Source: Planctomycetota bacterium | GTDB taxonomy: Bacteria > Planctomycetota > UBA8742 > UBA2392 | Assembly: GCA_015075515.1 (NCBI GenBank) | Contig: JABTUE010000003.1 | Coordinates: 819,616-883,615, forward strand | Direction: 5' to 3' | DNA: 64,000 nucleotides | In this document: positions 18,093 to 29,834 of the stretch, one piece after another | Layout of the letters: the number at the start of each line of letters is the position of its first letter | Position numbering within the stretch: position 1 is the stretch's first letter | Program-made: the position numbers and the translations under genes | Notes under the pieces: generated by a model | What the model was told of the DNA's origin: nothing | The model's database searches: none | What the model saw: only the letters and a program-made list of their open reading frames with translations

Positions 18093-18677
18093 ATGAAACC
18101 CGCGCGTCTTTCGCCCGCCCTGTGGTTGCTCAACGCCGCGCTGCTGGCCGGCGGGGCTCTGCTGCTGTGGATGATCGCCGCCGAGGCACACCGCGACCGG
18201 CAGCGTGCCCTGCCGCCGGCACAGGCCATGTCGCGCGTACACTGGACGGCGGCAGTGGCGAACCTCGCGCCGGCCCTGCCTGAACCCGTGCTGTCGTTGC
18301 GGGCGCGGCCCGCCCCGACCAAAGACGCGCCCCCGGTTCGCCCCGCGTCGCCCGAGCCCACCGACGAGGAACTGCGCGCCGAATTGCAGGCTGAACTGAA
18401 CCACCGCTATGCCCTGCACCGCACCATCACCGGCGTGGGCGACGGCGAAACGCCCGGCGCCTTTGTGCTGTGCGCCGGCACGCGCCTGTTCGTGTTTGAA
18501 GGCATGAACCTGAACAACCTGCAGGGCCGCGAGGCCGCCGGACGCGCCGACGTGCAGGTTCTGGCCGTCGGCACGGACCACATTCTGGTCAATGCCCCCA
18601 GCCCGCGCCGGCCCGACAAACGCTTTGACGTGCGACTGGAGTTCGCGCCCGCCAGCGTTTCGCGGCCGGAGCGCTGA
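18093..18677 (+). CDS. Truncated GspC-like paralogue lacking the PDZ domain
   Basis: A 194-residue protein preceded by GGAGG. One membrane helix (about residues 9-28) is followed by a Pro-rich stretch and a beta domain. It shares with the upstream GspC-like protein LSLRARP before the linker, PTDEELRAELQ after it, and the spacing of the following domain, but ends before any PDZ domain. It therefore looks like a duplicated GspC with only the secretin-contacting region. A terminator between the two genes means it is transcribed separately, or by read-through. Possible roles are an alternative subunit or a competitor of the full-length protein; neither is shown. Confidence 0.7.
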   Translation: MKPARLSPALWLLNAALLAGGALLLWMIAAEAHRDRQRALPPAQAMSRVHWTAAVANLAPALPEPVLSLRARPAPTKDAPPVRPASPEPTDEELRAELQAELNHRYALHRTITGVGDGETPGAFVLCAGTRLFVFEGMNLNNLQGREAAGRADVQVLAVGTDHILVNAPSPRRPDKRFDVRLEFAPASVSRPER

Positions 18678-18722
18678 CGCCGCCTCCTGTTACCGCCGTT
18701 CGTTGGCTATCGTGGAGGCCGC

Positions 18723-19787
18723 ATGATCCTGGTGGCCATGTCTGGCGGTGTTGACTCGTCCGTGACCGCGGCGCTGTTGCAGCGCCAGGGCCACGAGATT
18801 GTCGGCCTGTTCATGCGCAACGGTGCTACGGCGGGCACTGCCGCCAGATCCAGCAAGCAGGGCTGTTGCAGCCTGGAAGACTCCAACGACGCGCGTTTTG
18901 TGGCCGGCCAGTTGGGCGCGCGCTTCTATGTGCTCAACTTCGCGCAGGATTTTGAGCGCGTCATCAGGTACTTCGTGGACGAATACAAGCGCGGCCGCAC
19001 GCCCAACCCCTGCGCCGTGTGCAACACGGACCTGAAGTTCGGCAAGCTGCTGGATTACGCCCGCCAGTTGGGCGCCGACAAAGTCGCCACCGGCCACTAC
19101 GCGCGCGTGGAACACCGCGACGGCCGCTGGCACCTGCGGCGCGGCATGGACGCCGCCAAGGACCAGAGCTACTACCTGTTCGGCCTGACACAGAAACAGC
19201 TTGCCCATGCCCTGTTTCCCCTGGGCGACATGACCAAGGCTCAGGTGCGTGCTCTGGCCGGCGAGTTTGCCCTGAAAACCCGCGACAAGCCCGAAAGCAT
19301 GGAAATCTGCTTTGTGCCTGAGGGCGACTATCGCGCCGTGGTGGCAAAACATGACCCCGACGCACTCGTCCCCGGCCCGATCATCAACACCGCCGGCGAA
19401 AAACTGGGTGAACACGGCGGTGTCGCGGGCTTCACCATCGGCCAGCGGCGCGGCCTTGGTATTGCCTACCGCAAGGCCCTGTACGTGGTGCGGCTGGAGC
19501 CTGCAACCAACACCGTGGTGGTGGGCGACGAAGACGAGCTGGCGCTGGATGGCATCGGCGTGAACCGCGTGAACTGGATCGGCGTCGAGGGTCTGCCCCC
19601 GGGCGAAACCCTGCGCGCTACGGTCAAGGTGCGCTATCGCCACGAAGGCGCCGCCGCGACTCTGACCGGCCGTGACGACGGCGGCGTCGCCGTGCGTTTT
19701 GACGAACCGGTCAAGGCCGCATCCCCCGGCCAGTGCGCCGTGTTCTATGCCGGCGACGAAGTGCTGGGCGGCGGCTGGATTGAATAG
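18723..19787 (+). CDS. mnmA: tRNA-specific 2-thiouridylase MnmA
   Basis: A 354-residue enzyme that thiolates U34 of Lys, Glu and Gln tRNAs. The ATP-pyrophosphatase P-loop SGGVDSS is at residues 7-13; the catalytic cysteines are in NPCAVCNTDLKFG and SMEICFVPEGDY; GMDAAKDQSYYLFGL is the conserved tRNA-interaction block. GGAGG lies 5 bases before the ATG. Sulfur normally comes from a cysteine desulfurase through a relay; the only desulfurase in the window is sufS at 61.9 kb. The C-terminal domain (about 290-354) is the usual beta-barrel, and the length is typical. Confidence 0.97.
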   Translation: MILVAMSGGVDSSVTAALLQRQGHEIVGLFMRNGATAGTAARSSKQGCCSLEDSNDARFVAGQLGARFYVLNFAQDFERVIRYFVDEYKRGRTPNPCAVCNTDLKFGKLLDYARQLGADKVATGHYARVEHRDGRWHLRRGMDAAKDQSYYLFGLTQKQLAHALFPLGDMTKAQVRALAGEFALKTRDKPESMEICFVPEGDYRAVVAKHDPDALVPGPIINTAGEKLGEHGGVAGFTIGQRRGLGIAYRKALYVVRLEPATNTVVVGDEDELALDGIGVNRVNWIGVEGLPPGETLRATVKVRYRHEGAAATLTGRDDGGVAVRFDEPVKAASPGQCAVFYAGDEVLGGGWIE

Positions 19788-19819
19788 CGCAGGGCTGCAA
19801 CAGGATTGAACAGGGGCGC

Positions 19820-20890
19820 TTACTCATCCGTTTCGCCCCAACCTTTGGACTCAAGGTCCTGCAGGTCACTGAGCAGCTCGGTTTCTGTGGCGTACTGGCG
19901 GAACTCTCCGTCCCCGCCCGCATATTTGAACAAGATCAATTGCCACTTCAGCCCTTCTTCTTTGGGCTCGGCGATCATCGCACCCCACCCCTTAGAGCCG
20001 CGAACGGTGTCTCGAATTTTGTAGAACTTGCCGTCCAACTCTGACTGCACAACACCGCAACCAAGTTCTTTTTCGCCGATCACCCCGGTCAGTTTGCCTG
20101 GACGAACACCCGTCTTGGCGTATGAAACCCGAGCCTGTCCCTTCATGCTGGCCAGCATTTGCTCGCCTTCGGCCATTTTGGCCCGGAGCCGTTCCTCATC
20201 GGGTCCAATGGCGGCCTTGCTGATCGCAGCCAGCATGTCGTCGAGCGTGATCGGACCGGCAGATTTTCCAGCCTTGAAAAATACCTCCTGAATGTACCAC
20301 TGCCCCGCGTCCGCCACTCCACACACTACCAATTCAAACCCATCCAGGTTCTCCATCCGCACGTAGCCGCCTTTTTCGGCAAGGTACATGCCCAGTCGCA
20401 CCTGGTGCCAATCTTCGAAGGTGCCTTCGCCCACCGCTCTGCGTGTAACGAACCATTCGCTGGCAAACTGTGTGCTTAGTTCGCTGTCCGACGCCATGCG
20501 GTACATGCCGAAAAACAAGCCGAAAAGCTGGGCCGACGACAGTGCCGTGAAATCCTGCGGGCTGGCGATAGCCAGCTTGCGCGCGGGATCCAGAGGACGG
20601 TTTTTGTCGTGCAGCAGCCTGTCGAGTTGCGCCCATTCAAGCTCCTTTCGCGCGATCTGCCGGTGCAGCCGCGCGCGGTGCAGGTCAACTTCGTTGCGCC
20701 TCCAAGGTGCCAGCAGTTGGTACACGGCGTCCGGCGACAGCGATTGCAGGGCAGTCAGCACCGACTTGGCCTTGCGCTCAAGATCTTCCCCATTCGGTTC
20801 ACGGGCAGACGATTGCGCGGTGGCAGCAGGCAGGCCAAGCATCAAAACCAAAATGCAGAACACAGCGGCCAAAGCGATCAGCTTGCGCAT
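19820..20890 (-). CDS. Exported protein of unknown function, composition atypical
   Basis: A 356-residue protein with GGAGG before the ATG at 20890 and a signal peptide (MRKLIALAAVFCILVLMLGL, likely cleaved at ATA-QS). The rest is soluble and rather helical, with KAKSVLTALQSLSPDAVYQL near the start and an acidic C-terminus. I recognise no domain. Third-position G+C is visibly lower than in neighbouring genes, and the gene sits between mnmA (convergent, 32 bp) and a copy of the SPKRKRGG repeat, which together suggest later acquisition. Cys in VVCGVADAG and GCGVVQSEL could form a disulfide. Confidence 0.65.
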   Translation of the reverse strand: MRKLIALAAVFCILVLMLGLPAATAQSSAREPNGEDLERKAKSVLTALQSLSPDAVYQLLAPWRRNEVDLHRARLHRQIARKELEWAQLDRLLHDKNRPLDPARKLAIASPQDFTALSSAQLFGLFFGMYRMASDSELSTQFASEWFVTRRAVGEGTFEDWHQVRLGMYLAEKGGYVRMENLDGFELVVCGVADAGQWYIQEVFFKAGKSAGPITLDDMLAAISKAAIGPDEERLRAKMAEGEQMLASMKGQARVSYAKTGVRPGKLTGVIGEKELGCGVVQSELDGKFYKIRDTVRGSKGWGAMIAEPKEEGLKWQLILFKYAGGDGEFRQYATETELLSDLQDLESKGWGETDE

Positions 20891-21314
20891 GGGAGCCTCC
20901 GTGATTGGAGGCCGAATTCTAGCCCGACGCGGAATCGGAAAATACGTCAATTGCAGCCTGACAATGCGGCGGGTTCTGGTTGCGGCCTGCCGGACGGGCA
21001 GGTTGGGCTGGGGCCGGCTTTGCAGCAACAGGCCCCCGCGCTTACGCTTGGGGCTCAAATGCTGGGTGTTGATTCGCTCGCGGACAGAGACAGCTCTCTT
21101 CCCCTTCCCCTACCCATTCCCCATCCAACTTCCCCTTTCCCTGTCCGTTGCGGCACGTTCCTTGCACCGTAACGCCCTGCGCGCCGGGACTAGCCGCACC
21201 AGCCGCCGCGTTGTAGCAACAGCGGTACCGCACGTTGACGGGCTTCCCACGCAGGGTTACCGTTAGCGCAGCACAAACACTACACCTGGCTGGGGCGCCG
21301 GGATTGAGGCAAAC
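20891..21314. other. 424-bp intergenic region upstream of clpC
   Basis: No coding sequence is supported. It contains one exact copy of the 28-bp repeat (21031-21058) and, closer to clpC, several TAnnnT-like boxes (for example TACACC near 21280) that could include its promoter. No CIRCE-type heat-shock operator was noticed. Confidence 0.5.
21031..21058 (-). repeat. Intergenic 28-bp repeat, copy 1 (SPKRKRGG-type)
   Basis: Identical over 28 bases to 24179-24206. On the reverse strand it reads TTG then SPKRKRGG, which creates false N-terminal extensions of reverse-strand reading frames. A degenerate copy (23 of 28) is at 44746-44773. Confidence 0.8.
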
Positions 21315-23912
21315 ATGTTCGAGCAGTTCACCGAGCGCGCGCGCAAAGTTCTGGGTCTGGCCCGCCAGGAAGCCCAGAAGTTCAACCACGAATACATCGG
21401 CACCGAGCACATCCTGCTGGGCCTGATCCTTGAGGGCTCGGGCGTGGCCGCCACGGTGCTGCGCAACATGGATGTTGACCTGCGCAAGATCCGGCTCGAG
21501 ATCGAAAAACTGGTCCAGCAGGGCCCGCAGGTGATGACCGCGCCCTCCAAGCTGCCGTTTACCCCGCGCGCCAAGCGCGTGATTGACCTGGCCAAGGAAG
21601 AAGCCGCCAGCCTGAACCACGAACACGTGGGCACCGAACACCTGCTGCTGGGCCTGCTGCGTGAAAACGAGGGCATCGCCGCCCAGGTGCTGATGAACCT
21701 TGGCGTGCGCCTGGACGAAGTGCGCGAAGAAGTGCTGGAACTGCTCAGCCCCGACAACAACGCCGGCGGCAAGGACAGCGACACTTCACGCCGCAACAAG
21801 CAGAGCCGCGACACCGGCAGCATCAACCCCGGCGCGGCCGGCGGCACCGGCGGTCCCGCGGCCGGTGGCAACGAAAAATCCAAGACCCCGGCGCTGGACG
21901 CCTTCGGCCGCGACCTGACCGAACTGGCCCGCGAAGGCAGCCTTGACCCGGTGATCGGCCGCAAGAATGAAATCGAGCGCGTGATCCAGGTTCTCTGCCG
22001 CCGCACCAAGAACAACCCGGTGCTGATCGGCGAGGCCGGCGTGGGCAAGACCGCCATCGTCGAAGGCCTGGCCCAGGAAGTGGTCAGCGCCAACGTGCCC
22101 GAAATCCTGCGCGACCGGCGCATCGTGGTGCTGGACCTGGCGATGATGGTGGCCGGCACCAAGTACCGCGGCCAGTTCGAGGAGCGCATCAAGGCCGTGA
22201 TGACCGAAGTGCGCCGCGCCAAGAACGTGATCCTGTTTATTGACGAGCTGCACACGCTGGTGGGCGCCGGCGGCGCCGAAGGCGCCATTGACGCCAGCAA
22301 CGTGCTCAAGCCCGCGTTGAGCCGCGGCGAGGTACAGGTGATCGGCGCCACCACACTGGATGAATACCGCCGCTACATCGAAAAGGACGGCGCACTGGAG
22401 CGCCGCTTCCAGCAGGTGATTGTCGAGCCGCCCAACGTCGAGGACGCCCTGGCGATTCTCAAGGGTCTGCGCGAGCGTTACGAAGCCCACCACCGCGTGC
22501 GCTACACCGACGACGCGCTCAAGGCCTGCGTGGACCTTTCCAACCGCTACATCCCCAGCCGCTTTCTGCCCGACAAGGCGATTGACGTGATGGACGAAGC
22601 CGGCGCCCGCGTGCGCCTGCGCAGCATGGCCAAGCCGCCCGACCTGTCGAACCTGACCGGCGAAATTGACCGCCTGGAGGCCGAAAAGGACGAGGCGATC
22701 AGCAACCAGGAGTACGAAAAGGCCGCCCAGTTGCGCGACAAGGCCATGCAGTTGCGCAAGGAAAAGGAAAAGGTCCAGCGCGAATGGCGCGAACAGGCCA
22801 ACGTGATTTCAGGCAGCGTGGATGAAGACGTGATCTGTGAAACCGTCAGCAAGATGACCGGCATTCCGCTGACGCGCATTGACCAGGGCGAAAGCGAACG
22901 CCTGCTGAAGATGGAAGAAGAGCTGCACAAGCGCGTGATCAGCCAGGAACAGGCGATCAGCCAGATCGCCCGCGCCCTGCGGCGTTCGCGCGCCGGGCTG
23001 AAGGACCCCCGCCGCCCGATCGGCAGCTTCCTGTTCGTCGGCCCCACCGGCGTGGGCAAGACCCTGCTGTGCAAGGCGCTGGCCGAGTTCATGTTCGGCA
23101 ACGAAGAGGCGCTGGTTCAGATTGACATGAGCGAGTACATGGAGAAGTTCAACGTGTCTCGCCTGGTCGGCGCCCCGCCGGGCTATGTCGGCTATGAAGA
23201 GGGCGGCCAGTTGACCGAAAAAATCCGCCGCCGGCCCTACGCCGTGGTGCTGATGGACGAAATCGAAAAGGCCCACCCCGACGTCTACAACATGCTGCTG
23301 CAGGTCATGGAAGAGGGCAAGCTGACCGACAGCTTCGGCCGCGTGGTGGACTTCAAAAACGTGGTGCTGATTCTGACCAGCAACATCGGCGCCAACATCA
23401 TCAAGAACCAGACCGGCCTTGGCTTTGTCAAGAAAACTGAGGAAGGCCAGCACGAGCGCATGCGCGAAATGCTGATGCACGAGATTGAGCGCCACTTCAA
23501 GCCCGAGTTCCTCAACCGCCTGGACGACATCATTGTGTTCCGGCCGCTCAACCGTGACGACCTGTACAAGATCTTCGACATCGAAGTGCGCGGCATGAAA
23601 AAGCGCATGGCCGCCCACGAAATGGAACTGGACGTCACGCTGGAAGCCAAGAACTGGGTTCTGGACACCAAGGACGTGCAGAACCTCGAGTTCGGCGCCC
23701 GGCCCCTGCGCCGCGCGATTGAGAAGTACATTGAAAACCCGCTGTCCGAAGAACTGCTGCGCGGTCAGCTTGCCGGCAAGTCGAAGATCACCGTGCAGGT
23801 CAAGAAGTTCAAGGAAGACGGCAAGGAAAAGACCGAACTTGAGTTTGCCTACACCGACAAGCCCAAGGACAAGGACACCAAGAAAAAGGAAAAAGAGGCT
23901 GTGGCAAGCTGA
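21315..23912 (+). CDS. clpC: ATP-dependent Clp protease ATP-binding subunit ClpC
   Basis: An 865-residue AAA+ unfoldase. It has two N-terminal Clp repeats (residues 1-145), a Gly-rich linker (about 155-190), AAA-1 with Walker A GEAGVGKT at 239-246, a UVR middle region ([20 protein letters not shown], about 465-490) that distinguishes ClpC from ClpA/B, and AAA-2 with GPTGVGKT at 576-583. The tail is Lys/Glu-rich ([11 protein letters not shown]). It feeds unfolded proteins to ClpP, which is not in the window. GAGG lies 6 bases upstream of the ATG. Length and motifs are complete. Confidence 0.97.
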   Translation: MFEQFTERARKVLGLARQEAQKFNHEYIGTEHILLGLILEGSGVAATVLRNMDVDLRKIRLEIEKLVQQGPQVMTAPSKLPFTPRAKRVIDLAKEEAASLNHEHVGTEHLLLGLLRENEGIAAQVLMNLGVRLDEVREEVLELLSPDNNAGGKDSDTSRRNKQSRDTGSINPGAAGGTGGPAAGGNEKSKTPALDAFGRDLTELAREGSLDPVIGRKNEIERVIQVLCRRTKNNPVLIGEAGVGKTAIVEGLAQEVVSANVPEILRDRRIVVLDLAMMVAGTKYRGQFEERIKAVMTEVRRAKNVILFIDELHTLVGAGGAEGAIDASNVLKPALSRGEVQVIGATTLDEYRRYIEKDGALERRFQQVIVEPPNVEDALAILKGLRERYEAHHRVRYTDDALKACVDLSNRYIPSRFLPDKAIDVMDEAGARVRLRSMAKPPDLSNLTGEIDRLEAEKDEAISNQEYEKAAQLRDKAMQLRKEKEKVQREWREQANVISGSVDEDVICETVSKMTGIPLTRIDQGESERLLKMEEELHKRVISQEQAISQIARALRRSRAGLKDPRRPIGSFLFVGPTGVGKTLLCKALAEFMFGNEEALVQIDMSEYMEKFNVSRLVGAPPGYVGYEEGGQLTEKIRRRPYAVVLMDEIEKAHPDVYNMLLQVMEEGKLTDSFGRVVDFKNVVLILTSNIGANIIKNQTGLGFVKKTEEGQHERMREMLMHEIERHFKPEFLNRLDDIIVFRPLNRDDLYKIFDIEVRGMKKRMAAHEMELDVTLEAKNWVLDTKDVQNLEFGARPLRRAIEKYIENPLSEELLRGQLAGKSKITVQVKKFKEDGKEKTELEFAYTDKPKDKDTKKKEKEAVAS

Positions 23913-23934
23913 CACCCGCCCGGCCCGCAACACA

Positions 23935-23966
23935 GAAAGCCCCCGCGCCGCGGGGGCTTTCTGTTC
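23935..23966 (+). terminator. Rho-independent terminator of clpC
   Basis: An 11-bp stem (23935-23945 with 23951-23961), a 5-base loop and a TTTCTGTT tail. Confidence 0.85.
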
Positions 23967-24011
23967 GCCCGCTTGCGGCAACACCCGGCCGTTGTAGCTT
24001 TCGGCCACGTT

Positions 24012-24087
24012 GGGCCTGTAGCTCAGTTGGTAGAGCGATGCGTTCGCAATGCATAGGTCAGGGGTTCGAATCCCCTCAGGTCCACCA
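24012..24087 (+). tRNA. tRNA-Ala (anticodon CGC)
   Basis: A complete cloverleaf: acceptor GGGCCTG (24012-24018) with CAGGTCC (24077-24083), D arm GCTC/GAGC, anticodon stem ATGCG/TGCAT with loop TTCGCAA, T arm AGGGG-TTCGAAT-CCCCT, and an encoded CCA end (24085-24087). The anticodon CGC (24045-24047) reads the alanine codon GCG, and the acceptor stem carries the G3-U70 pair that AlaRS recognises. The variable loop is AGGTC. Confidence 0.97.
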
Positions 24088-24178
24088 GAGTTTCCACCGC
24101 GGTCGCGTGACAGCCTTTGTCGCGCGACCGCTTCGCTTACGGCCGGCGTCGCCCGCGTTTGCGCGGGGGCCTTCCGCC

Positions 24179-24206
24179 GGCCCCCGCGCTTACGCTTGGG
24201 GCTCAA
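24179..24206 (-). repeat. Intergenic 28-bp repeat, copy 2 (SPKRKRGG-type)
   Basis: Exact copy of 21031-21058. It lies between tRNA-Ala and the next gene; its TTGGGG (24196-24201) stands 16 bases before the TACACT box of that gene and could serve as a -35. The rest of 24088-24229 holds GC-rich short inverted repeats and no gene. Confidence 0.8.
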
Positions 24207-24217
24207 CGCCCTGATGC

Positions 24218-24223
24218 TACACT
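24218..24223 (+). promoter_or_regulatory. Candidate -10 element TACACT for a leaderless mRNA
   Basis: TACACT, six bases, then the ATG at 24230. There is no Shine-Dalgarno sequence. Confidence 0.5.
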
Positions 24224-24229
24224 TCGCCT

Positions 24230-25231
24230 ATGGCCCGTTTTGCGCCCTACGTCGCCGTTGCCATCCTTGGCGTGCTGGCAAGCACACTGCTTGCCCCGCC
24301 CCGTGCCGCCCGCGCCGATCTGGCCGGCATTGCCCGCGACACCGGCGCCCGCACCCTGGGTGCCGCGCGCGGCTATGCCAGTGTGGCCCTCTGGCTGCGC
24401 GCCGGCGACGCCTACCGCCGCGGCGACCTGTACGAAACCACCGCCACCTACCACCTGATCCGCGAGCTTCAGCCCCGCAACCCCGCCGTGTACAGCTATC
24501 TGGCCTGGAACGAAGCCTACAACCTGGCCGGCCAGTTCCCCGAACCCGAACGCCGCATGGAATGGGTCGCGCGCGGCTTTGCCACGCTGCGCCAGGGCCA
24601 GAAGGCCCTGCCCGGCGACGCCGGCCTGCGCCTGGACGAATGGCACTTTGTGCTCAACCGCAGCATCGGCCAGCCTCTGGGTGTGCTGGAAACGGAACTG
24701 CCGGCCTGGGGACGCACCGACCCGGCCTGGGCGGCGGTGGTCGAACTGGCGCGGGAGCGCCACAGCGCGCTGGGCGAAAGTGACCGGCGCCGGTTGCGCT
24801 GGTTTCTGGACGAAATCGGCCTTCAGCCGCTGATCTTTGAGGCCCCGGACAAACCCGTGGCCGAACGCACGCCGCTGGAAGACATGCAGGCCAAAGCCCT
24901 GGAATCGCTGACGCCGGCGGTGCTGGAGTTGCTGGGCCTGTGCAACTGGTGCCGCTATCACCTGATGACCCTGATTCTGTCCGAGGCCCAGCGCATCGCG
25001 TACCGGCCGCTGGCGCTCGATCTGGCGCTGTTGAACAGCTATCTGTGGGCGCATCGCTATCTGGTGGGCGGCCACGCAGAATTCGTCCCGCGGTACCGAC
25101 AGGGAGTTGCATCAGCGTTCAAGGCGGGTATAGACAACGCGCTTCGGTACGGGGGTGAACCGGCCGGTGCCGCGTTTGCCGCCCACGTGCGCGAGAATTT
25201 CGCGGACGTGCCCGAACTGTTGCCCGAGTAA
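24230..25231 (+). CDS. Membrane-anchored or exported protein with TPR-like helices, unknown function
   Basis: A 333-residue protein. The first 25 residues form a hydrophobic signal or anchor (MARFAPYVAVAILGVLASTL). Downstream helices have a TPR flavour (residues about 55-130, GDAYRRGDLYETTATYHLIR and ELQPRNPAVYSYLAWNEAYN). CNWCRYH around residue 241 holds a CxxC pair that could bind a metal or form a disulfide. No family is recognised. The gene lacks a ribosome site and appears leaderless. It ends 28 bp before hppA on the same strand, so the two may be cotranscribed. Confidence 0.7.
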   Translation: MARFAPYVAVAILGVLASTLLAPPRAARADLAGIARDTGARTLGAARGYASVALWLRAGDAYRRGDLYETTATYHLIRELQPRNPAVYSYLAWNEAYNLAGQFPEPERRMEWVARGFATLRQGQKALPGDAGLRLDEWHFVLNRSIGQPLGVLETELPAWGRTDPAWAAVVELARERHSALGESDRRRLRWFLDEIGLQPLIFEAPDKPVAERTPLEDMQAKALESLTPAVLELLGLCNWCRYHLMTLILSEAQRIAYRPLALDLALLNSYLWAHRYLVGGHAEFVPRYRQGVASAFKAGIDNALRYGGEPAGAAFAAHVRENFADVPELLPE

Positions 25232-25259
25232 CGAGACGCAGCTTCCTGAGGGGACGAGA

Positions 25260-28091
<2,832 letters not shown>

Positions 28092-28104
28092 CCCGCGCAC
28101 ACCG

Positions 28105-28138
28105 ACCGGGGCGCCCCCGCGCGCCCCGGTTTGCGTTT
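28105..28138 (+). terminator. Rho-independent terminator of hppA
   Basis: A perfect 10-bp GC stem (28105-28114 with 28121-28130), a 6-base loop and TTGCGTTT. Confidence 0.8.
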
Positions 28139-28158
28139 CACGGGCCGGTGGCGCCTGC

Positions 28159-28164
28159 TAACCT
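28159..28164 (+). promoter_or_regulatory. Candidate -10 element TAACCT for a leaderless mRNA
   Basis: TAACCT, six bases, then the ATG at 28171. TTTCAC at 28136-28141 gives a 17-base spacer as a possible -35. No Shine-Dalgarno sequence is present. Confidence 0.5.
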
Positions 28165-28170
28165 TCTGCC

Positions 28171-29832
28171 ATGCGCATCCTGGGTGCCTGTGTGTTGCTG
28201 TTGCTGGCCTCGGCCCTGCGCGCCGACGCGGAAGGCGACTACGCGAAGCTGCTGGAAGCCTTTCAGAACAAGCAATGGCCGCGCGCGCTGGAGCTGTCCG
28301 AGGCGTTCGTCAAGGCCCACCCCGGCTTCAGGCACACCCATGCCGCGTACTACATGGGCGGCAACGCGGCGCTTAACTGCAACCAGCCCGCGCGCGGCGA
28401 ACCTTTGTACCGCGCGCTGCTGAAGGACCACCCGCAAAGCCGGCACGTCGAAAAAGCCCGCACCGAACTGGTCAATCTTCTGGCCGACGCGCGCAAACTG
28501 GCCGACTGCATCGCCCAGTGCGACGCCAACCTGGCCGCCGCACCCGGCCACGCCGACGCCGAATACTGGCACCTGATGCGCGGCGAGTGCCAGCTTCGAC
28601 TGTGGCAGTTCAAACAGGCCGAACAGTCACTGAGCGCCTTTCTGAAAGACCACCCGCAGTCGCGCTATGCCGGGCGCGCCCGCGCCGGCCTGGACCAGAT
28701 CAACCCGCCGCTGAAAGCCGACGCCGACGGCGTGGTGCAGGGCTACGCCGGCAAGTACGCCCAGGACGCGCGTTTTTCCCGCGCCCGCGCGGCTCTGCCG
28801 GCGCACGTGGCGGCGGGCTGGGCAGTCCTGCGCGAAACACTGGGTCTGGAACTGGCCGGCAGGGGCAAAGTTCTGTTCGAGTTCAAGGACAAGGGTTTTA
28901 CCCGCGACACCGAACGGGCAATCGCCAACACCATCGCGATTGAGTACCAGCCGGTCACGCTGATCACCCTGTACACCGAACACGTCGTGGTGCACGAAGA
29001 AGACTTCAGAAGCCGCGTAATCCACGAACTCAAGCACGCGGCCTTTCGCGGCGTGATGGGCCAGCGGTACCTGGATCTGCCCAAATGGGTGCGCGAGGGT
29101 CTGGCCGTGTACGGCGCGCGCCAGACCGAAGACCGCGTGCACGCGGTGCTCAGCAACGAGTTTTTCGCCGGCAACGACCCGCGCCGCGTGCTGGACGGCA
29201 TTGATGACCCCGACCACGACGTGACCGATTATGTCGAGGACGCGCTGGCGTTTGTGTGGCTGGAATCGCGCCGCAAGGGCGCGGTGCACGAGTTCTGCAA
29301 ACGGCTGTGCGCCGGCGAGGACTGGGACAAACTGTTTGCCGAACTGGCCGGCATGGATCTGCGCCGGGCGCTGGACACCGCGGCACGCGAGATTCACGCC
29401 GATCTCGATCGCCGGCTGGGCGACGGCGAACGCGAACTGCGCAGCATCCAGAGCGAACAGGCCGCGGCTCAGGCCCGCCGGGACGAGGCAAACTGGGCCG
29501 CAACCAAAGGCATCGCGCGCTACGAGGCCTGGCTGGACGCGCACAAGGATCATCTGCTGGCCCAGGTGGCGCGTTACCGGCTGGCCCGCGCGCTGATCGC
29601 CGCGGGGCGCCACGAACAGGCGCGCAGGATACTGGCTGTGGTCGCCGCCGACGAACTGCGCAGCACCCTGACCGACGACGCCGTGTTCTGGACCGCCCGC
29701 AGCTTTGAAATAGAGGGCAAAAGCGACCAGGCCCGCGCCGCCTGGGGGGTTCTGATGCGCGACTACAGCTGGTGCAGCTACGCCGTGGCGCGCAAGGACA
29801 CCCACACACCGGCAGGCCCGGTCAAGGAGTAG
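28171..29832 (+). CDS. Secreted TPR protein with a gluzincin (peptidase MA-like) metalloprotease domain
   Basis: A 553-residue protein with a signal peptide (MRILGACVLLLLASALRADA), TPR repeats at about 20-170 (ALLKDHPQSRHVEKARTELV), a protease-like domain (about 195-410) and C-terminal TPRs (about 440-540). The zinc motif HELKH is at residues 285-289, and WVREGLAVY supplies a third ligand, Glu309, about 20 residues on, as in gluzincins of the MA family. It is therefore predicted as an active periplasmic or secreted metallopeptidase flanked by protein-binding repeats. It has no ribosome site and looks leaderless. The next gene's ribosome site lies in its last codons. Confidence 0.82.
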   Translation: MRILGACVLLLLASALRADAEGDYAKLLEAFQNKQWPRALELSEAFVKAHPGFRHTHAAYYMGGNAALNCNQPARGEPLYRALLKDHPQSRHVEKARTELVNLLADARKLADCIAQCDANLAAAPGHADAEYWHLMRGECQLRLWQFKQAEQSLSAFLKDHPQSRYAGRARAGLDQINPPLKADADGVVQGYAGKYAQDARFSRARAALPAHVAAGWAVLRETLGLELAGRGKVLFEFKDKGFTRDTERAIANTIAIEYQPVTLITLYTEHVVVHEEDFRSRVIHELKHAAFRGVMGQRYLDLPKWVREGLAVYGARQTEDRVHAVLSNEFFAGNDPRRVLDGIDDPDHDVTDYVEDALAFVWLESRRKGAVHEFCKRLCAGEDWDKLFAELAGMDLRRALDTAAREIHADLDRRLGDGERELRSIQSEQAAAQARRDEANWAATKGIARYEAWLDAHKDHLLAQVARYRLARALIAAGRHEQARRILAVVAADELRSTLTDDAVFWTARSFEIEGKSDQARAAWGVLMRDYSWCSYAVARKDTHTPAGPVKE

Positions 29833-29834
29833 GC

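Noticed and set aside
22809..24206. Reverse frame starting with SPKRKRGG opposite clpC
   Set aside because: It is antisense to clpC and crosses tRNA-Ala; its start comes from the 28-bp repeat.
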